DNA from: Phytohabitans maris
Lineage (GTDB): Bacteria > Actinomycetota > Actinomycetes > Mycobacteriales > Micromonosporaceae
NCBI RefSeq assembly: GCF_031085175.1
Contig: NZ_JAVHUY010000010.1
Coordinates: 62,001-126,000 of the forward strand
Reading direction: 5' to 3'
DNA length: 64,000 nt
The stretch's first letter is position 1, and every line of letters starts with the position of its first letter. Shown piece by piece: positions 36,429 to 47,052 of this stretch. The position numbers and the translations under genes were made by a program. Under the pieces are notes generated by a model. It was given only the letters and a program-made list of their open reading frames with translations. It did no database searches and was not told the origin of the DNA.

Positions 36429-37133
36429 ATGGCGGTAGGCGGCGGCATCGGCGAAGGACCGGAGCCCCCGAACGTCGTCACCCGGCTCGATGTCGGGGCG
36501 GACGGCGACGCCGGAGCCCTGACCGTGGAGCTGGTCGAGGTTGGCCCGGCGAACCCGCGTACGCCCGGGCGGCACCGGATGCCGGCCACGCTGCCCGCCT
36601 GGCTGCCGGACCCGGCGATCGTTCAGGCGTGGCTACGGCGATGGTGGATCAGCGTGGTGTCGGCCGTCCTGATCCTGGTCACGGCGGTGACCGTCGCGGT
36701 GGTGTTCCTCACCCGGGACGCGGATCGGCCGGCGGCACCGGATCCGGCCGGGGCCGTACCGGCGGCGACCGATCCCGGCCCTGAGTCCACCGAGCCGGCG
36801 CCCGCCCCGACGAGCGCCGCACCGGCCAGCCCGAGCGGGCCCGCCGCCTCCCGTACGCCGGCGGCGGGCCCCATCGAGCGGATCGCCGCCGTCGCGGTGA
36901 CCGCTCAGCAGCTGATCGAGAGCGGCGACCTGGACGAGCGGGCCGGCCGGGAAATCCTGCGTACGCTCGCCACGATCACCACCTCGGTACGCAACGGGCG
37001 GATCGAGCGGGCCGTCGACCGGCTCCGCGACCTGGACGAGCGCCTCGGCGAGCTGCGCGAGGACGGCAAGCTCAGCCGCTCCGGCTTCGCCGCGCTCGAC
37101 GTGATCCAGCCGATCATCGCCTCGCTCGCCTGA
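36429..37133 (+). CDS. Single-pass membrane protein with Pro/Ala stalk and FIMAH-like domain
   Basis: 234 aa, ATG with GGGGAGG 7 nt upstream. Cytosolic N-terminus (about 1-72), one membrane helix (about 74-95, ISVVSAVLILVTAVTVAVVF), a Pro/Ala/Glu-rich stalk (about 100-145) and a C-terminal helical domain (about 150-234). This last domain, with LIESGDLDERAGREILRTLA and AVDRLRDLDERL, looks like the FIMAH helical module of surface proteins. Function unknown. It follows the acidic repeat protein but is separated from it by a terminator. Confidence 0.75.
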   Translation: MAVGGGIGEGPEPPNVVTRLDVGADGDAGALTVELVEVGPANPRTPGRHRMPATLPAWLPDPAIVQAWLRRWWISVVSAVLILVTAVTVAVVFLTRDADRPAAPDPAGAVPAATDPGPESTEPAPAPTSAAPASPSGPAASRTPAAGPIERIAAVAVTAQQLIESGDLDERAGREILRTLATITTSVRNGRIERAVDRLRDLDERLGELREDGKLSRSGFAALDVIQPIIASLA

Positions 37134-37218
37134 CACCGCTTGCCGGGCGACGGGCGCCTCGCTCGGCTGTCGCCCCGAGTTCGTGAGGCGTTTGCGCAGG
37201 TCTGGCAGCGTGGGGCGG

Positions 37219-38439
37219 GTGCTGATCAAGCTACCCGCGCCCGACGTCCTGGCGAGCCGGTGGGGCGCCCTCGCCGCGGCGATGACCGCCGCCGGATACG
37301 ACGACGTGTACTGGTTCGACGCGGACGGCGCGCACTACGACGACCACGGCGGCAACTGGGCCCGGCTGATCCTGGTCGAGGGCGGCCGGGCGGTGCTGTT
37401 CGGGTTCGACCACGAGTACAGCGACACGACCACCGCCGACCCACCCATCGACCTGCTGGCCGGCGCGCCGGCGTGGCTGCCCTGGCCGCGGCTGCTCCCG
37501 CACGCCGACGAGGACATGCTCGGCGCGGTGTACTGGTACGAAGGCGGGAGCTGGCACCGGGTCGGCTACCCGGACGGCCTCCACGACGGCCTGCGTTCCA
37601 CGATCGGCTGGCTCTTCGAGGACGGCGCCGCGATCGTGGCCGAGCTCCGCAGCGTGGTGAGCGAGTGGGGCGGCCACGACATCGACGGCGAGCGGGAGGC
37701 GGCGGAGGTCACCGCCGCGGCCGACCGCCTGGTCGCCGCCGCGACGGCCCGAACCGTGGACGCCGCCGCGCTGGAGGGCCTGCTCGGCCGCCTCCGCGAG
37801 CGCCCGGTGGACCTCGCGGCGGGTGTCGCGATGGCCGCCCGCGCCGGCCTGACCGCCGGTTCGACCGCTCCGGTCACGCCCGCCGCGACGGAGGCCCCGC
37901 AACGGCGGGTACGGCTGCTGAGCGACCGCGAGCACAACCGTCTGGTGTGGACGGCGATGCGCGAGTCCGGCGAGTTCGACCGCCCGACCCCGGGCGAGAG
38001 CGCCGAGCTGGCCGCGCTCGTCGCCTGGACCCGTGGCCGCGCGCCGGGGCACGACGGCCGGTGCACGCTCCTCTTCGAGGTGCTGGACACCTCGGCCCGC
38101 CAGGTGCCCGGCGAGGTCCCACCCGGCGAGCGGCCGGGCGACGACAACTGGACCGCGTTTCACGAGGCCACCGAGCTGGTCCGGCGGCTGCGCGAGGCGG
38201 AGGCGCACCCCGAGCGCGGGCACTGGATCTACCTGCGCCTGGCGACCACCGCCACCGGGTACGAGGTCGAACGCCGCTACGACTCGTGGCCGCCCTGGAT
38301 CCCGGACGACGGGATCAGCGGCCCGTGGCTGGACCACCTGCGCCAGGAGCTGGGCCGGCGGGCGCCCGGGTACCGTCCACACTGGACCACGCTGCTCGCG
38401 CCGGAGGTCGTCTACACCGGGTCGCCCGCCTCACGGTAG
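37219..38439 (+). CDS. Hypothetical protein, actinomycete-specific
   Basis: 406 aa from GTG 37219; GTG 37210 is an equal choice, as both have only weak G-rich sites upstream. No signal peptide or membrane helix. The N-terminal part has aromatic/acidic repeats (YWFDADGAHYDDHGGNWARL, then VLFGFDHEYSDT) and the C-terminus has GYEVERRYDSWPPWIPDD. The latter resembles tails of YezG/immunity-like proteins, an idea only. Its last 9 bp overlap the convergent moeA gene. Confidence 0.75.
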   Translation: MLIKLPAPDVLASRWGALAAAMTAAGYDDVYWFDADGAHYDDHGGNWARLILVEGGRAVLFGFDHEYSDTTTADPPIDLLAGAPAWLPWPRLLPHADEDMLGAVYWYEGGSWHRVGYPDGLHDGLRSTIGWLFEDGAAIVAELRSVVSEWGGHDIDGEREAAEVTAAADRLVAAATARTVDAAALEGLLGRLRERPVDLAAGVAMAARAGLTAGSTAPVTPAATEAPQRRVRLLSDREHNRLVWTAMRESGEFDRPTPGESAELAALVAWTRGRAPGHDGRCTLLFEVLDTSARQVPGEVPPGERPGDDNWTAFHEATELVRRLREAEAHPERGHWIYLRLATTATGYEVERRYDSWPPWIPDDGISGPWLDHLRQELGRRAPGYRPHWTTLLAPEVVYTGSPASR

Positions 38440-39576
38440 GGCGAGCACGGCGGCCCGGCCCCCGGTGACCCAGCGCGGCCCCAGCACGGCGAGCCCGTCC
38501 GCGATCGCGGCGGCCCGCAGGCTGCCCGACCGGGCGCCGGGCACGATCCGCGCCGGGCCGGCGCCGAGCTCGACCGGTGCCAGCCGCACCCCGTCCGGGT
38601 ACGGGCGCGCGGCACCCACGACCGGGAGCGTGGCCGGTGCCGGCAGCGGGCTGGCGGCCAGGGCGGCCACCAGCGGTTCGAGCAGGGTCAACCCGGCGAC
38701 CAGGCCGGCGAACGGGTTGCCGGGCAGCCCCACCACCCAGCGGCCGGCGGCGGTCACCGCTAGCACCTGCGGGTGGCCGGGGCGGCAGCGGACCCCGTTC
38801 ACGAGCCAGCGCGCGCCGAGCTCGGCCAGCACCGAGGTCAGGTGATCGGCGGCGCCGGCGGAGGACGAGCCGGTCACCACGACCACGTCGGCGTCCGCGC
38901 TGTCGATCGCGCTTCGCAGCAGCCGGGCGTCGTCGCGCAGGTACTCGTGCGCCAGCGGCCCGCCGCCGGCCCGCTCGACGAGGGCGGCCACGATCGGGCT
39001 CAGCGCGTCGCGCACCTGCCCCGGGCCGGGTACCCCGCGGGTCACCACCTCGTCGCCGGTGACCAGTACCGCGACCGCCGGCCGGCGGTGCACGGTCAGC
39101 TCGTCGATGCCGGCCTGCGCCGCCGCGCCGAGCACCGCGGCCGTGGCGGTCCGCCCGGCGGGTACCAGCTCGTCGCCGGGGCGGGCGTCCTCACCGGCCC
39201 GGCGGATGTGGTCCTTGACCTCGCGCGCGCCGCTCACCGTGTCGCCGTCGACCCGGCAGACCTCGTACGGCAGTACCGCCTCGGCCGTGTCCGGCACGAT
39301 CGCACCGGTGCCGATCTCGACCGCCACACCCGGGGCCAGCGTGCCCGCCCAGCCGGGCCGGCCGGCCAGCACCCGACCGGCGATCCGCCACGGGCCGCAC
39401 CCGGCGACCGCGTAGCCGTCCATCGCCGCGGTGTCGAAGGCGGGCGACGCGGCGAGCGCCCGTACCGGCGCGGCGAGGATCCGCCCAGCGGCCGACGAGA
39501 GTGGGACCCGCTCGGTGCCCAGCGCCGCCGCGGTCGCGGCCACCGCCCGCGCCCGGGCCCATGGCATCCCGCGCAC
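38431..39576 (-). CDS. moeA: Molybdopterin molybdenumtransferase MoeA
   Basis: 381 aa, a little shorter than usual (about 400). MoeA inserts molybdate into adenylated molybdopterin, the last step of Moco synthesis. Signatures: FDTAAMDGYAV near 48, TGAIVPDTAEAVLPYE near 92, VTGDEVV near 173, VVTGSSSAGAADH near 230 and GLPGNPFAGLV near 284. In the canonical motif GGxSxGxxD the Gly-Gly is changed to Gly-Ser. It is the only Moco gene here and is probably useful to the aldehyde oxidoreductase 7.4 kb away. Confidence 0.9.
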   Translation of the reverse strand: MRGMPWARARAVAATAAALGTERVPLSSAAGRILAAPVRALAASPAFDTAAMDGYAVAGCGPWRIAGRVLAGRPGWAGTLAPGVAVEIGTGAIVPDTAEAVLPYEVCRVDGDTVSGAREVKDHIRRAGEDARPGDELVPAGRTATAAVLGAAAQAGIDELTVHRRPAVAVLVTGDEVVTRGVPGPGQVRDALSPIVAALVERAGGGPLAHEYLRDDARLLRSAIDSADADVVVVTGSSSAGAADHLTSVLAELGARWLVNGVRCRPGHPQVLAVTAAGRWVVGLPGNPFAGLVAGLTLLEPLVAALAASPLPAPATLPVVGAARPYPDGVRLAPVELGAGPARIVPGARSGSLRAAAIADGLAVLGPRWVTGGRAAVLALP

Positions 39577-39595
39577 GCTCTGGATCGTAGGCTCC

Positions 39596-39624
39596 GCCCG
39601 GGTCCGATGCGCACGGACCCGGGC
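39596..39624 (-). terminator. Terminator hairpin after ahcY
   Basis: GCCCGGGTCCG-ATGCGCA-CGGACCCGGGC, 11-bp perfect stem, 10 bp from the ahcY stop. Confidence 0.75.
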
Positions 39625-39634
39625 AGCCCTACGG

Positions 39635-41095
<1,461 letters not shown>

Positions 41096-41107
41096 AGGAA
41101 GAGGACA

Positions 41108-41192
41108 CCTCCTCTGTAGGAGGCGCCCTTCAAACCTGGCAACCATGTCGAGCGTGGCGGGCCCCGAAGGCCCGTTGCAGCGCCTCTCGACC
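41108..41192 (-). ncRNA. SAH riboswitch in the ahcY leader
   Basis: Minus strand: P1 GTCGAG/CTCGAC (41191-41186 with 41152-41147) encloses GGCGCTGCAACGGGCC and a GGCCCG arm closed by TTCGG (P2). The pseudoknot AGGCGC (41185-41180) pairs with GCGCCT (41126-41121). This is the order and sequence of the actinobacterial SAH riboswitch (GCGCTGCAAC core). An anti-SD CCTCCT (41123-41118) overlaps the pseudoknot strand by 3 nt and can pair with the SD AGGAGG (41113-41108). SAH binding should free the SD and turn ahcY on. Confidence 0.85.
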
Positions 41193-41247
41193 GGTGCTAC
41201 GCCGTGTCGGCGTCCCACCCACCATAACCCGGAAACCCTCGACGCCT

Positions 41248-43431
41248 CTACCGCACGGGTGCCGCCTCCTGCGCGGCGGGCAGCGGCTCGCCGGCCTCGA
41301 CGAGGCGGTGACGGAGCTTCTCGCCCTCGACGTCCACATTGGGCAGGATCCGGTCGAGCCAGCGGGGCAGCCACCACGCGGAGCGGCCGAGCAGCGTCAT
41401 CACCGCGGGGACGATCGTCATCCGGACGACGAACGCGTCGAAGAGGATCGCCACCGCGAGCGCGAAGCCGATCGACTTGATCAGTGACTCGTGGGACAGG
41501 ATGAAGCCGGCGAAAACACTGATCATGATGATGGCGGCCGCGGTCACCACTCGCGCGCCGTGGCCGAAGCCGGCGACCACCGCGTCGGTCGGCCGGGCGC
41601 CGTGCACGTACTCCTCGCGCATGCGGGTGACCAGGAAGACCTGGTAGTCCATGGCGAGCCCGAAGACGATACCCACCAGCAGCACGGGCAGCAGCGACAT
41701 GATCGGCGCGGTCTCCTCGACGCCGAACAGGCCGGCCAGCCAGCCCCACTGGAACACCGCCACGACCGCGCCGAACGTGGCCACCACCGAGAGCAGGAAG
41801 CCGAGCGTGGCCTTGAGCGGTACGACGATCGACCGGAACACGAGCGCCAGCAGCACGAACGCGAGGCCGACCACCACCGCGAGGTACGGCACGAGCGCGC
41901 TGCCCATCCGGTCGGAGACATCGATGTTCATGGCGGTCTGGCCGGTGACGGAGAGGTCACCGCTCAGCCTGCCGTCCGTCTCGCGGATCGCGGTGACGAG
42001 GTCCTCGGTGGCGGCGCTGCTCGGCGCGCTGCCCGGGATCACGGTGAGCAGCGCGGTGTCGCCGGCCTGGTTGAGCACCGGCGGTACGACGGCGGCCACG
42101 TCCGGCAGGGCCTGGATGGCACCGGCGGCCTCCTCGGCCGCGCCCTTCGCGTCCGGCGCGTCGACGACGACCGTGAGCGGACCGTTGAAACCCGGGCCGA
42201 AGCCCTGGCTGAGCAGGTCGTACGCCTTGCGCTGGGTGGTGTCGGGCGCGGCGGTGCCGTCGTCCGGCAGGCCGAGGCGCAGGCTCAGCGCGGGGATCGC
42301 GATCACACCCAGGGCGAGCACCGCGGCCGCCAGCACCGCCGCCGGGCGCCGGGTGACGAAGCGGGCCCATCGGGTACCGGCGGTGGGTTTGCCGTTTCCG
42401 GCGGTCTCCGGGTCGCGTCCGCGCCGTCCGATGATCCGCCGCCCGGCGAAGCCGAGCAGCGCGGGCAGCAGGGTCAGCGCGATCAGCACGGCGACGACCA
42501 CCGTGGACGCGGCGGCGAGGCCCATCTCGGTGAGCAACGGGATGTTCACCACGGCGAGCGCGGCCAGCGCGATCACCACGGTCAGGCCGGCGAAGACCAC
42601 GGCGGAGCCGGCCGTCCCCACCGCGCGGCCCGCGGCCTCCTCACCCTCGCGACCGATGGCCAGCTCGTGCCGGTACCGGGAGACGATGAACAGCGCGTAG
42701 TCGATGGCGACCGCCAGGCCGAGCATCAGCGCGAGGATCGACGTCGTCGACGCCATCTCCGTGAAGCCGCTGACGATCATGATGCCGGAGATGCCGATAC
42801 CGATCCCGATGATCGCGGTCAGCAGTGGCAGCCCCGCCGCGACCAGCGACCCGAACGTGATCACCAGTACCAGCGCGGCGATCACGATGCCGAGTACCTC
42901 GGTCGCCGAGGTCTCGACCGGTGGCTGGAGCGCGTCGCCGCCCATCTCGACGGTCAGCCCGGCCGACCGGGCCGGCTCGGCGGCGGCGCTCAGCGCGTCG
43001 CGCGAGGCGTCGGTGATGTCCATGCCCTGCACGGTGTACGTCACCTGGCTGTACGCCACCGTCCCGGCCGGGTTGACGCCACCAGCCTGGTACGGGTCGG
43101 TGGCCGCGCCCACCTGCGGCGCCACCTTCAGCGCCGCGACCGCCTGCTCGATCGCGGCGCGGTTGGCCGGGTCGGCGAGCGTCTCACCGGCCGGCGCGGC
43201 GAACACCACCCGCGCGGTCGCGCCACCCGCTCCCGCCTGCGGAAACCTCTCACCGAGCAGGTCGATCGCCTGCTGCGACTCGGTACCTGGGACGGTGAAC
43301 GAGGTGGAGGTCTGCCCGGAGAGCGTGAGCGCGCCAGTGCCGAACGCGGCCAGCACCGCCAGCCACAGCACCAGGACGAGCCGCCGGCGCCGATACGAGA
43401 ACCGGGCCAACCGGTACAGATAGGTAGCCAT
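41248..43431 (-). CDS. MMPL/RND-type membrane transporter
   Basis: 727 aa from the ATG at 43431 ([18 protein letters not shown]). The topology is two halves, each with one helix, a large extracytoplasmic loop and five to six helices. The proton-relay region shows [20 protein letters not shown] in the first half and [18 protein letters not shown] in the second, with the paired Asp-Tyr of MMPL proteins. It likely exports a lipid or a drug by proton motive force. It is 83 bp downstream of tetR on the same strand and so is probably the target of that repressor. Confidence 0.93.
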   Translation of the reverse strand: MATYLYRLARFSYRRRRLVLVLWLAVLAAFGTGALTLSGQTSTSFTVPGTESQQAIDLLGERFPQAGAGGATARVVFAAPAGETLADPANRAAIEQAVAALKVAPQVGAATDPYQAGGVNPAGTVAYSQVTYTVQGMDITDASRDALSAAAEPARSAGLTVEMGGDALQPPVETSATEVLGIVIAALVLVITFGSLVAAGLPLLTAIIGIGIGISGIMIVSGFTEMASTTSILALMLGLAVAIDYALFIVSRYRHELAIGREGEEAAGRAVGTAGSAVVFAGLTVVIALAALAVVNIPLLTEMGLAAASTVVVAVLIALTLLPALLGFAGRRIIGRRGRDPETAGNGKPTAGTRWARFVTRRPAAVLAAAVLALGVIAIPALSLRLGLPDDGTAAPDTTQRKAYDLLSQGFGPGFNGPLTVVVDAPDAKGAAEEAAGAIQALPDVAAVVPPVLNQAGDTALLTVIPGSAPSSAATEDLVTAIRETDGRLSGDLSVTGQTAMNIDVSDRMGSALVPYLAVVVGLAFVLLALVFRSIVVPLKATLGFLLSVVATFGAVVAVFQWGWLAGLFGVEETAPIMSLLPVLLVGIVFGLAMDYQVFLVTRMREEYVHGARPTDAVVAGFGHGARVVTAAAIIMISVFAGFILSHESLIKSIGFALAVAILFDAFVVRMTIVPAVMTLLGRSAWWLPRWLDRILPNVDVEGEKLRHRLVEAGEPLPAAQEAAPVR

Positions 43432-43514
43432 GGGATACTTCTCCCTGTATCGAGGGCGTGCTGTGTCGACCCAGCCACCGGTCGGCGGCGGGGCTCGTGG
43501 GCTCTGTATGGGTG

Positions 43515-44117
43515 CTAGCGGAGCGGCTCGCGCAGCCCCGCGGCGAGCTGGTCGAAGGCCTCGGTCAGCAGGTCGGCGAGGCTGCGGCCGGTCTTGTCGC
43601 CGCGCGAGACCTCGATCGTGGCGATCAGTGCCGCGTGCAGGCTCGCGGTGAGCAGGCGCGGGTACAGGTCGCGGTCGGGGTCGGTGCCGGAGCGCTCGGC
43701 GAGCGCCTCGATGACACTGCGCCCCACCTCTTCCTTGAGCGCGTCGTTGCGCCTGGACAGCGTCGGGCTGTTGTCCATCAGCCGCATCCGGGTGGCGAGA
43801 TCGTCGATGCTGTCGACGCTGGTGGCGATCATCTCGTCGGCGACGTGCCGCATCGCCTCCATCGCCGACTCCCGCGCCGGCCGGGCCCGGATCGCGGCCA
43901 CGACCTCCCGCACGAAGTCCCACATCGCCGCCAGGATGGCCTCTTCCTTGTTGGCGAAGTAGTTGTGGAACGTCCGCGGCGACACCCCGGCCGCGTCGGC
44001 GATCGCCTCGGCGGTCACGTGCTCCACGCCGCGCTCCTGCGCCAGCCGGATCGCGGCGTCGGTCAGCGCCGCGCGGGTCGCCGCCTTCTTCCGCTCGCGC
44101 AGCCCGGGATCGTTCAC
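43515..44117 (-). CDS. TetR-family repressor
   Basis: 200 aa, GTG start. The HTH is VEHVTAEAIADAAGVSPRTFHNYF (about residues 32-54), the classical TetR sequence with HNYFANKEE. The C-terminal ligand domain (about 75-200) is all-helical and unlike well-known members. It lies upstream of the MMPL transporter and has three GCAAA-type operators just upstream of its own start, so autoregulation is very likely. Confidence 0.9.
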   Translation of the reverse strand: MNDPGLRERKKAATRAALTDAAIRLAQERGVEHVTAEAIADAAGVSPRTFHNYFANKEEAILAAMWDFVREVVAAIRARPARESAMEAMRHVADEMIATSVDSIDDLATRMRLMDNSPTLSRRNDALKEEVGRSVIEALAERSGTDPDRDLYPRLLTASLHAALIATIEVSRGDKTGRSLADLLTEAFDQLAAGLREPLR

Positions 44118-44130
44118 TCCTCAGAAGCTA

Positions 44131-44178
44131 GCAAACTTGCCGAGAGCCAGCAAAGTTGCTGACGCTCGGCAAGTTTGT
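44131..44178. promoter_or_regulatory. Triple TetR operator
   Basis: Three similar decamers, GCAAACTTGC (44131), GCAAAGTTGC (44150) and GCAAGTTTGT (44169), are spaced exactly 19 bp. The outer pair also forms a perfect 12-bp inverted repeat (AAACTTGCCGAG at 44133-44144 and CTCGGCAAGTTT at 44165-44176). The array starts 14 bp upstream of the tetR start. Confidence 0.65.
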
Positions 44179-44196
44179 GTGGTCGCCCACAGCGAG

Positions 44197-45477
44197 TCAG
44201 GCGGGGTACGAGCCGTTCATCAGGCCGTTGAGGTACTTCTCCACGTTCGTGTAGCCGGTGCGGTCGAAGTCGCCCGTGGCGTCGGCGGCCGAACCCGGGT
44301 CGAGGCCGTACCGGGCCTCCCAGGCGTCGGGCATGCCGTCCCGATCACGGTCGGCTGGGGCGGTGCCGCCGGCGATCGTGCCGTACCCGCTGTTGCCCAG
44401 GCCCGTGGCGGTCTGCGACGCCCACAGGTTGCCCGCGGTGCCGAGCGAGCGGACGTCGGCGAGCACGAGGTTGTCGACCTGGTCGCGGGGCTGGGCGCCG
44501 GCGCGGGCGAGCACCTCGGCGTACGCGGCGGAGGCGCTCAGCGTCGGGATGCCCGCGGTGGTGCTCGACCACGGGCTGGCCAGCGCGGTCGCGCCGGCGC
44601 CGAGGTTGAGCGTGCCGCCGTTGAGCTGGCCGTCGCGGTTGCTGTCGATCACGTTGCCGCTGTTGAAGACCTGCTGGTTGCGCATCTGGTAGTACGCGTT
44701 CGAGGAGTTGGTGGTGCGCGGGCCGGTGATGAAGTAGTTGCCTACGACGTCGTGCAGGAAGTGGCCGCTGGAGTTTCCGGCCGTGTACGCCGCCTGGTAG
44801 TTGTAGACGACGTTGTTGATGTACTGGGTGTTGCCCTTGGCCAGCGGGCACCGGTTGTGCGAGTTGGCCCAGAGGTTGCGGTACCAGGTGAACGGGCCGG
44901 TCTCGGTGTGCGCGGCGAACTGCTGGCCGATCGGGTTCGCGTTGATCGAGTACTGCATGGTGATGTCGCGGGCCCGCACCGCGCCGATGTTGTTCCACTG
45001 GGCGAACTCGACCGACACGTGATCGAAGATCATGTTGCTCGCGTCGAGCCAGTTGAGCCCGTTGTTCTCGTCGTTCGGGTCGAGGTCGCCCTGCCGGAAG
45101 CGGAAGTCGCGGACGATCACGTTGGTCGCGCTGTTGAACGAGACCTCGCCGCCCATCACCCCGATGCCGCCGCCCGGGGCGGTCTGGCCGGCGATCGTGA
45201 TATTGCTCTTGACCAGCACGGTCGAGGTGAGCCGGATGTAGCCGCCGACGTCGAAGACGACGATGCGGTTGGCGGTGCCCACCGCGTCGCGGAACGAGCC
45301 CGCGCCGGAGTCGTTCAGGTTGGTCACGTGGTAGATCGCGCCGCCGCGCCCACCAGTCGCGCCCGCGCCCACACCGACGGCGCCGGGGAACGCGGTGACC
45401 GGATCCGCAGCCGCGGCACTTTGCGCGGGCGTGACTGCGAGCAGTACGGCGCCGATCAGTACGAGCTGTCGTTTCAT
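44197..45477 (-). CDS. Secreted pectate lyase (right-handed beta-helix)
   Basis: 426 aa from the ATG at 45477. Signal peptide about 1-23 (ending SAAA). The beta-helix has the pectate-lyase repeats VIVRDFRFRQGD, NWLDASNMIFDHVSVEF and AQWNNIG near 115-160, and a C-terminal EF-hand/thrombospondin-3-like Ca2+ repeat (DRDRDGMPDAWEARYGLDP near 380), common on secreted polysaccharide lyases. Family PL1 or a near relative; beta-elimination of polygalacturonate is expected. It is the third of three pectin genes on the minus strand, and a hairpin separates it from no gene downstream of it. Confidence 0.82.
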   Translation of the reverse strand: MKRQLVLIGAVLLAVTPAQSAAAADPVTAFPGAVGVGAGATGGRGGAIYHVTNLNDSGAGSFRDAVGTANRIVVFDVGGYIRLTSTVLVKSNITIAGQTAPGGGIGVMGGEVSFNSATNVIVRDFRFRQGDLDPNDENNGLNWLDASNMIFDHVSVEFAQWNNIGAVRARDITMQYSINANPIGQQFAAHTETGPFTWYRNLWANSHNRCPLAKGNTQYINNVVYNYQAAYTAGNSSGHFLHDVVGNYFITGPRTTNSSNAYYQMRNQQVFNSGNVIDSNRDGQLNGGTLNLGAGATALASPWSSTTAGIPTLSASAAYAEVLARAGAQPRDQVDNLVLADVRSLGTAGNLWASQTATGLGNSGYGTIAGGTAPADRDRDGMPDAWEARYGLDPGSAADATGDFDRTGYTNVEKYLNGLMNGSYPA

Positions 45478-45517
45478 CGGACCCTCCACACGGGAATCGA
45501 TCCTCCACAAGGGAAGA

Positions 45518-45555
45518 TGCCGGCCTTCCCCCCGTGGGAAAGGGGAAGGCCGGCA
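45518..45555 (-). terminator. Terminator hairpin after the CBM13 pectate lyase
   Basis: TGCCGGCCTTCCCC and its complement GGGGAAGGCCGGCA, 14-bp perfect stem, 10-nt loop, 7 bp after the stop. Confidence 0.8.
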
Positions 45556-45562
45556 GGCTGGG

Positions 45563-47026
45563 TCAGTTACCGATGCTCGCCTGCGGTCCGGCGTACTGGC
45601 GCAGCAGCGCGGGCACGTCGGCGGCGGCGTGGAGCGTGTACGAGTAGAAGCTGGACGGGTTGAACGCGGAGCCCTTCGAGGTCACCTTGCCGGAGTCCCA
45701 CGGGCTGTTGACGGTGATGTTGCCGCGGGCCACGAGCTCGCCGGCCTCCACGTAGTACGGGTTGCGGCTGTTTTCGAAGTAGCTGTTTTCGATGACACCC
45801 TTGGTAAGGCCGCGGATGTAGTTGCCGTACGACGAGGTGTTCTGGACGTAGTTGTTGTAGAGGTGGCAGTAGGCGATGTTGTCCGCGCTGGGGTTGCGGG
45901 TGCGGGTGTTTTGCAGCCAGTTGTGGTGGATGGTGATTCGCGCGGTGACGTTGTCGGTCCAGCCGATGCCGAAGGTCTTGTTGTTGTCGACCAGGTGGTT
46001 CCAGGACACGGTGAGGTTGGTGGTGTCCTTGCGGCTGTCGATGAGGCCGTCGTTCATCCGGGAGAGCCGGTTGTGGTCGATCCAGATCCGGTTCGCGGTG
46101 TCCAGCTGGATCGCGTCGTAGTCGTACGCGTCGTCGCCCGGGTCGTCGTCGGGCATGAGCGTGTCGCGGATGGTCAGGTTTCGGATGATGACGTTGCTGA
46201 CGCCGGTGCCGAGGAAGAAGCCGCCGCCGACGATCTGCCCGCTGGTGCCGACGCCGATGATCGTCTTGTTGGAGGCGACCCGCAGCTCCGTCCCCTTAGG
46301 ACTGATGTTGATGGTGCCGGAGACTCGGATCACGTACGAGCCGCTCGCGGTAACGTACTGGTTGAGCTGCGACTGGTTGGTGACGGTCACGGTCTGCCCA
46401 CCGGCGCCACCCGTGACGCCCTGGGCAAAGCCGTCCGGCACGTTCGAGTACGGCACGCCGCCCGGCGGTGGTGTGGTCGGGTTGCCGCCGACCTGGTTGA
46501 AGAGCCACTGCATCCGGGCCACGTCCGAACAGGTCTCCTGCACGATCGGGTTGCCACCCGCCGTCGAACCGTCCCGGTCGCTCACGCAGAGCCCGCTCGC
46601 GGCGCTGGCGATGGTGTATTTGCCGGAGGCGGCACCGGACGCCGCGAAGGACCACCGCTGGTTGACCTTCGTCCCGTCACCACAGCCCCACTGCTGCAGC
46701 TGCACACCCGAGCTGGTCGAGCCGGACGGAAGGTCCGCACAGCGGGTGCTGTTCACGTTCACCAACGTGAACCCACCAGCCGACGACGAAACCACCCGCC
46801 ACTGCTGCCGGGTCGAACCAGCACTACACGACGCCTGCTGGAGCAGGGCACCGTTGTCCGCCGAGCCACCCGCCACCTCCAGGCATTTACCCGAAGCCCC
46901 CACGGCCAGCGTGTAGACGCCACCGTTGGCCGGGCTCGCGGCGTTCGCGGGGAGCACCGACACCGCCACGATCGCGGCCGGCACGGTCAGGGCGACCGCG
47001 GCGAGGGTCACCAGTTTCCGTTTCAT
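45563..47026 (-). CDS. Secreted PL1 pectate lyase with N-terminal ricin-type (CBM13) module
   Basis: 487 aa from the ATG at 47026. Signal peptide about 1-30 (ANA). A beta-trefoil CBM13 (about 35-178) has QxW-type repeats (QQWRVV, NQRWSF, QWLFNQ), then a Thr/Pro linker and the PL1 catalytic domain (about 195-487). Catalytic motifs: DAIQLDTANRIWIDHNRLS, DGLIDSRKDTTNLTVSWNHL and the Arg in RNPSADNIAYCHLYNNYV. It cleaves polygalacturonan outside the cell. The CBM13 DNA is about 95% identical to the one in the pectinesterase next door. Confidence 0.92.
   Translation of the reverse strand: MKRKLVTLAAVALTVPAAIVAVSVLPANAASPANGGVYTLAVGASGKCLEVAGGSADNGALLQQASCSAGSTRQQWRVVSSSAGGFTLVNVNSTRCADLPSGSTSSGVQLQQWGCGDGTKVNQRWSFAASGAASGKYTIASAASGLCVSDRDGSTAGGNPIVQETCSDVARMQWLFNQVGGNPTTPPPGGVPYSNVPDGFAQGVTGGAGGQTVTVTNQSQLNQYVTASGSYVIRVSGTINISPKGTELRVASNKTIIGVGTSGQIVGGGFFLGTGVSNVIIRNLTIRDTLMPDDDPGDDAYDYDAIQLDTANRIWIDHNRLSRMNDGLIDSRKDTTNLTVSWNHLVDNNKTFGIGWTDNVTARITIHHNWLQNTRTRNPSADNIAYCHLYNNYVQNTSSYGNYIRGLTKGVIENSYFENSRNPYYVEAGELVARGNITVNSPWDSGKVTSKGSAFNPSSFYSYTLHAAADVPALLRQYAGPQASIGN
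46481..46927 (-). repeat. CBM13-coding direct repeat, copy 1
   Basis: 447 bp aligned without a gap to 47965-48411 (offset 1484). By eye I count about 21 mismatches, roughly 95% identity. Identity falls off sharply at the linker on one side and the signal peptide on the other, so the duplication follows module borders. Confidence 0.85.
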
Positions 47027-47052
47027 CTTCGTCCTTCCTCGGGAGGGAGCGT

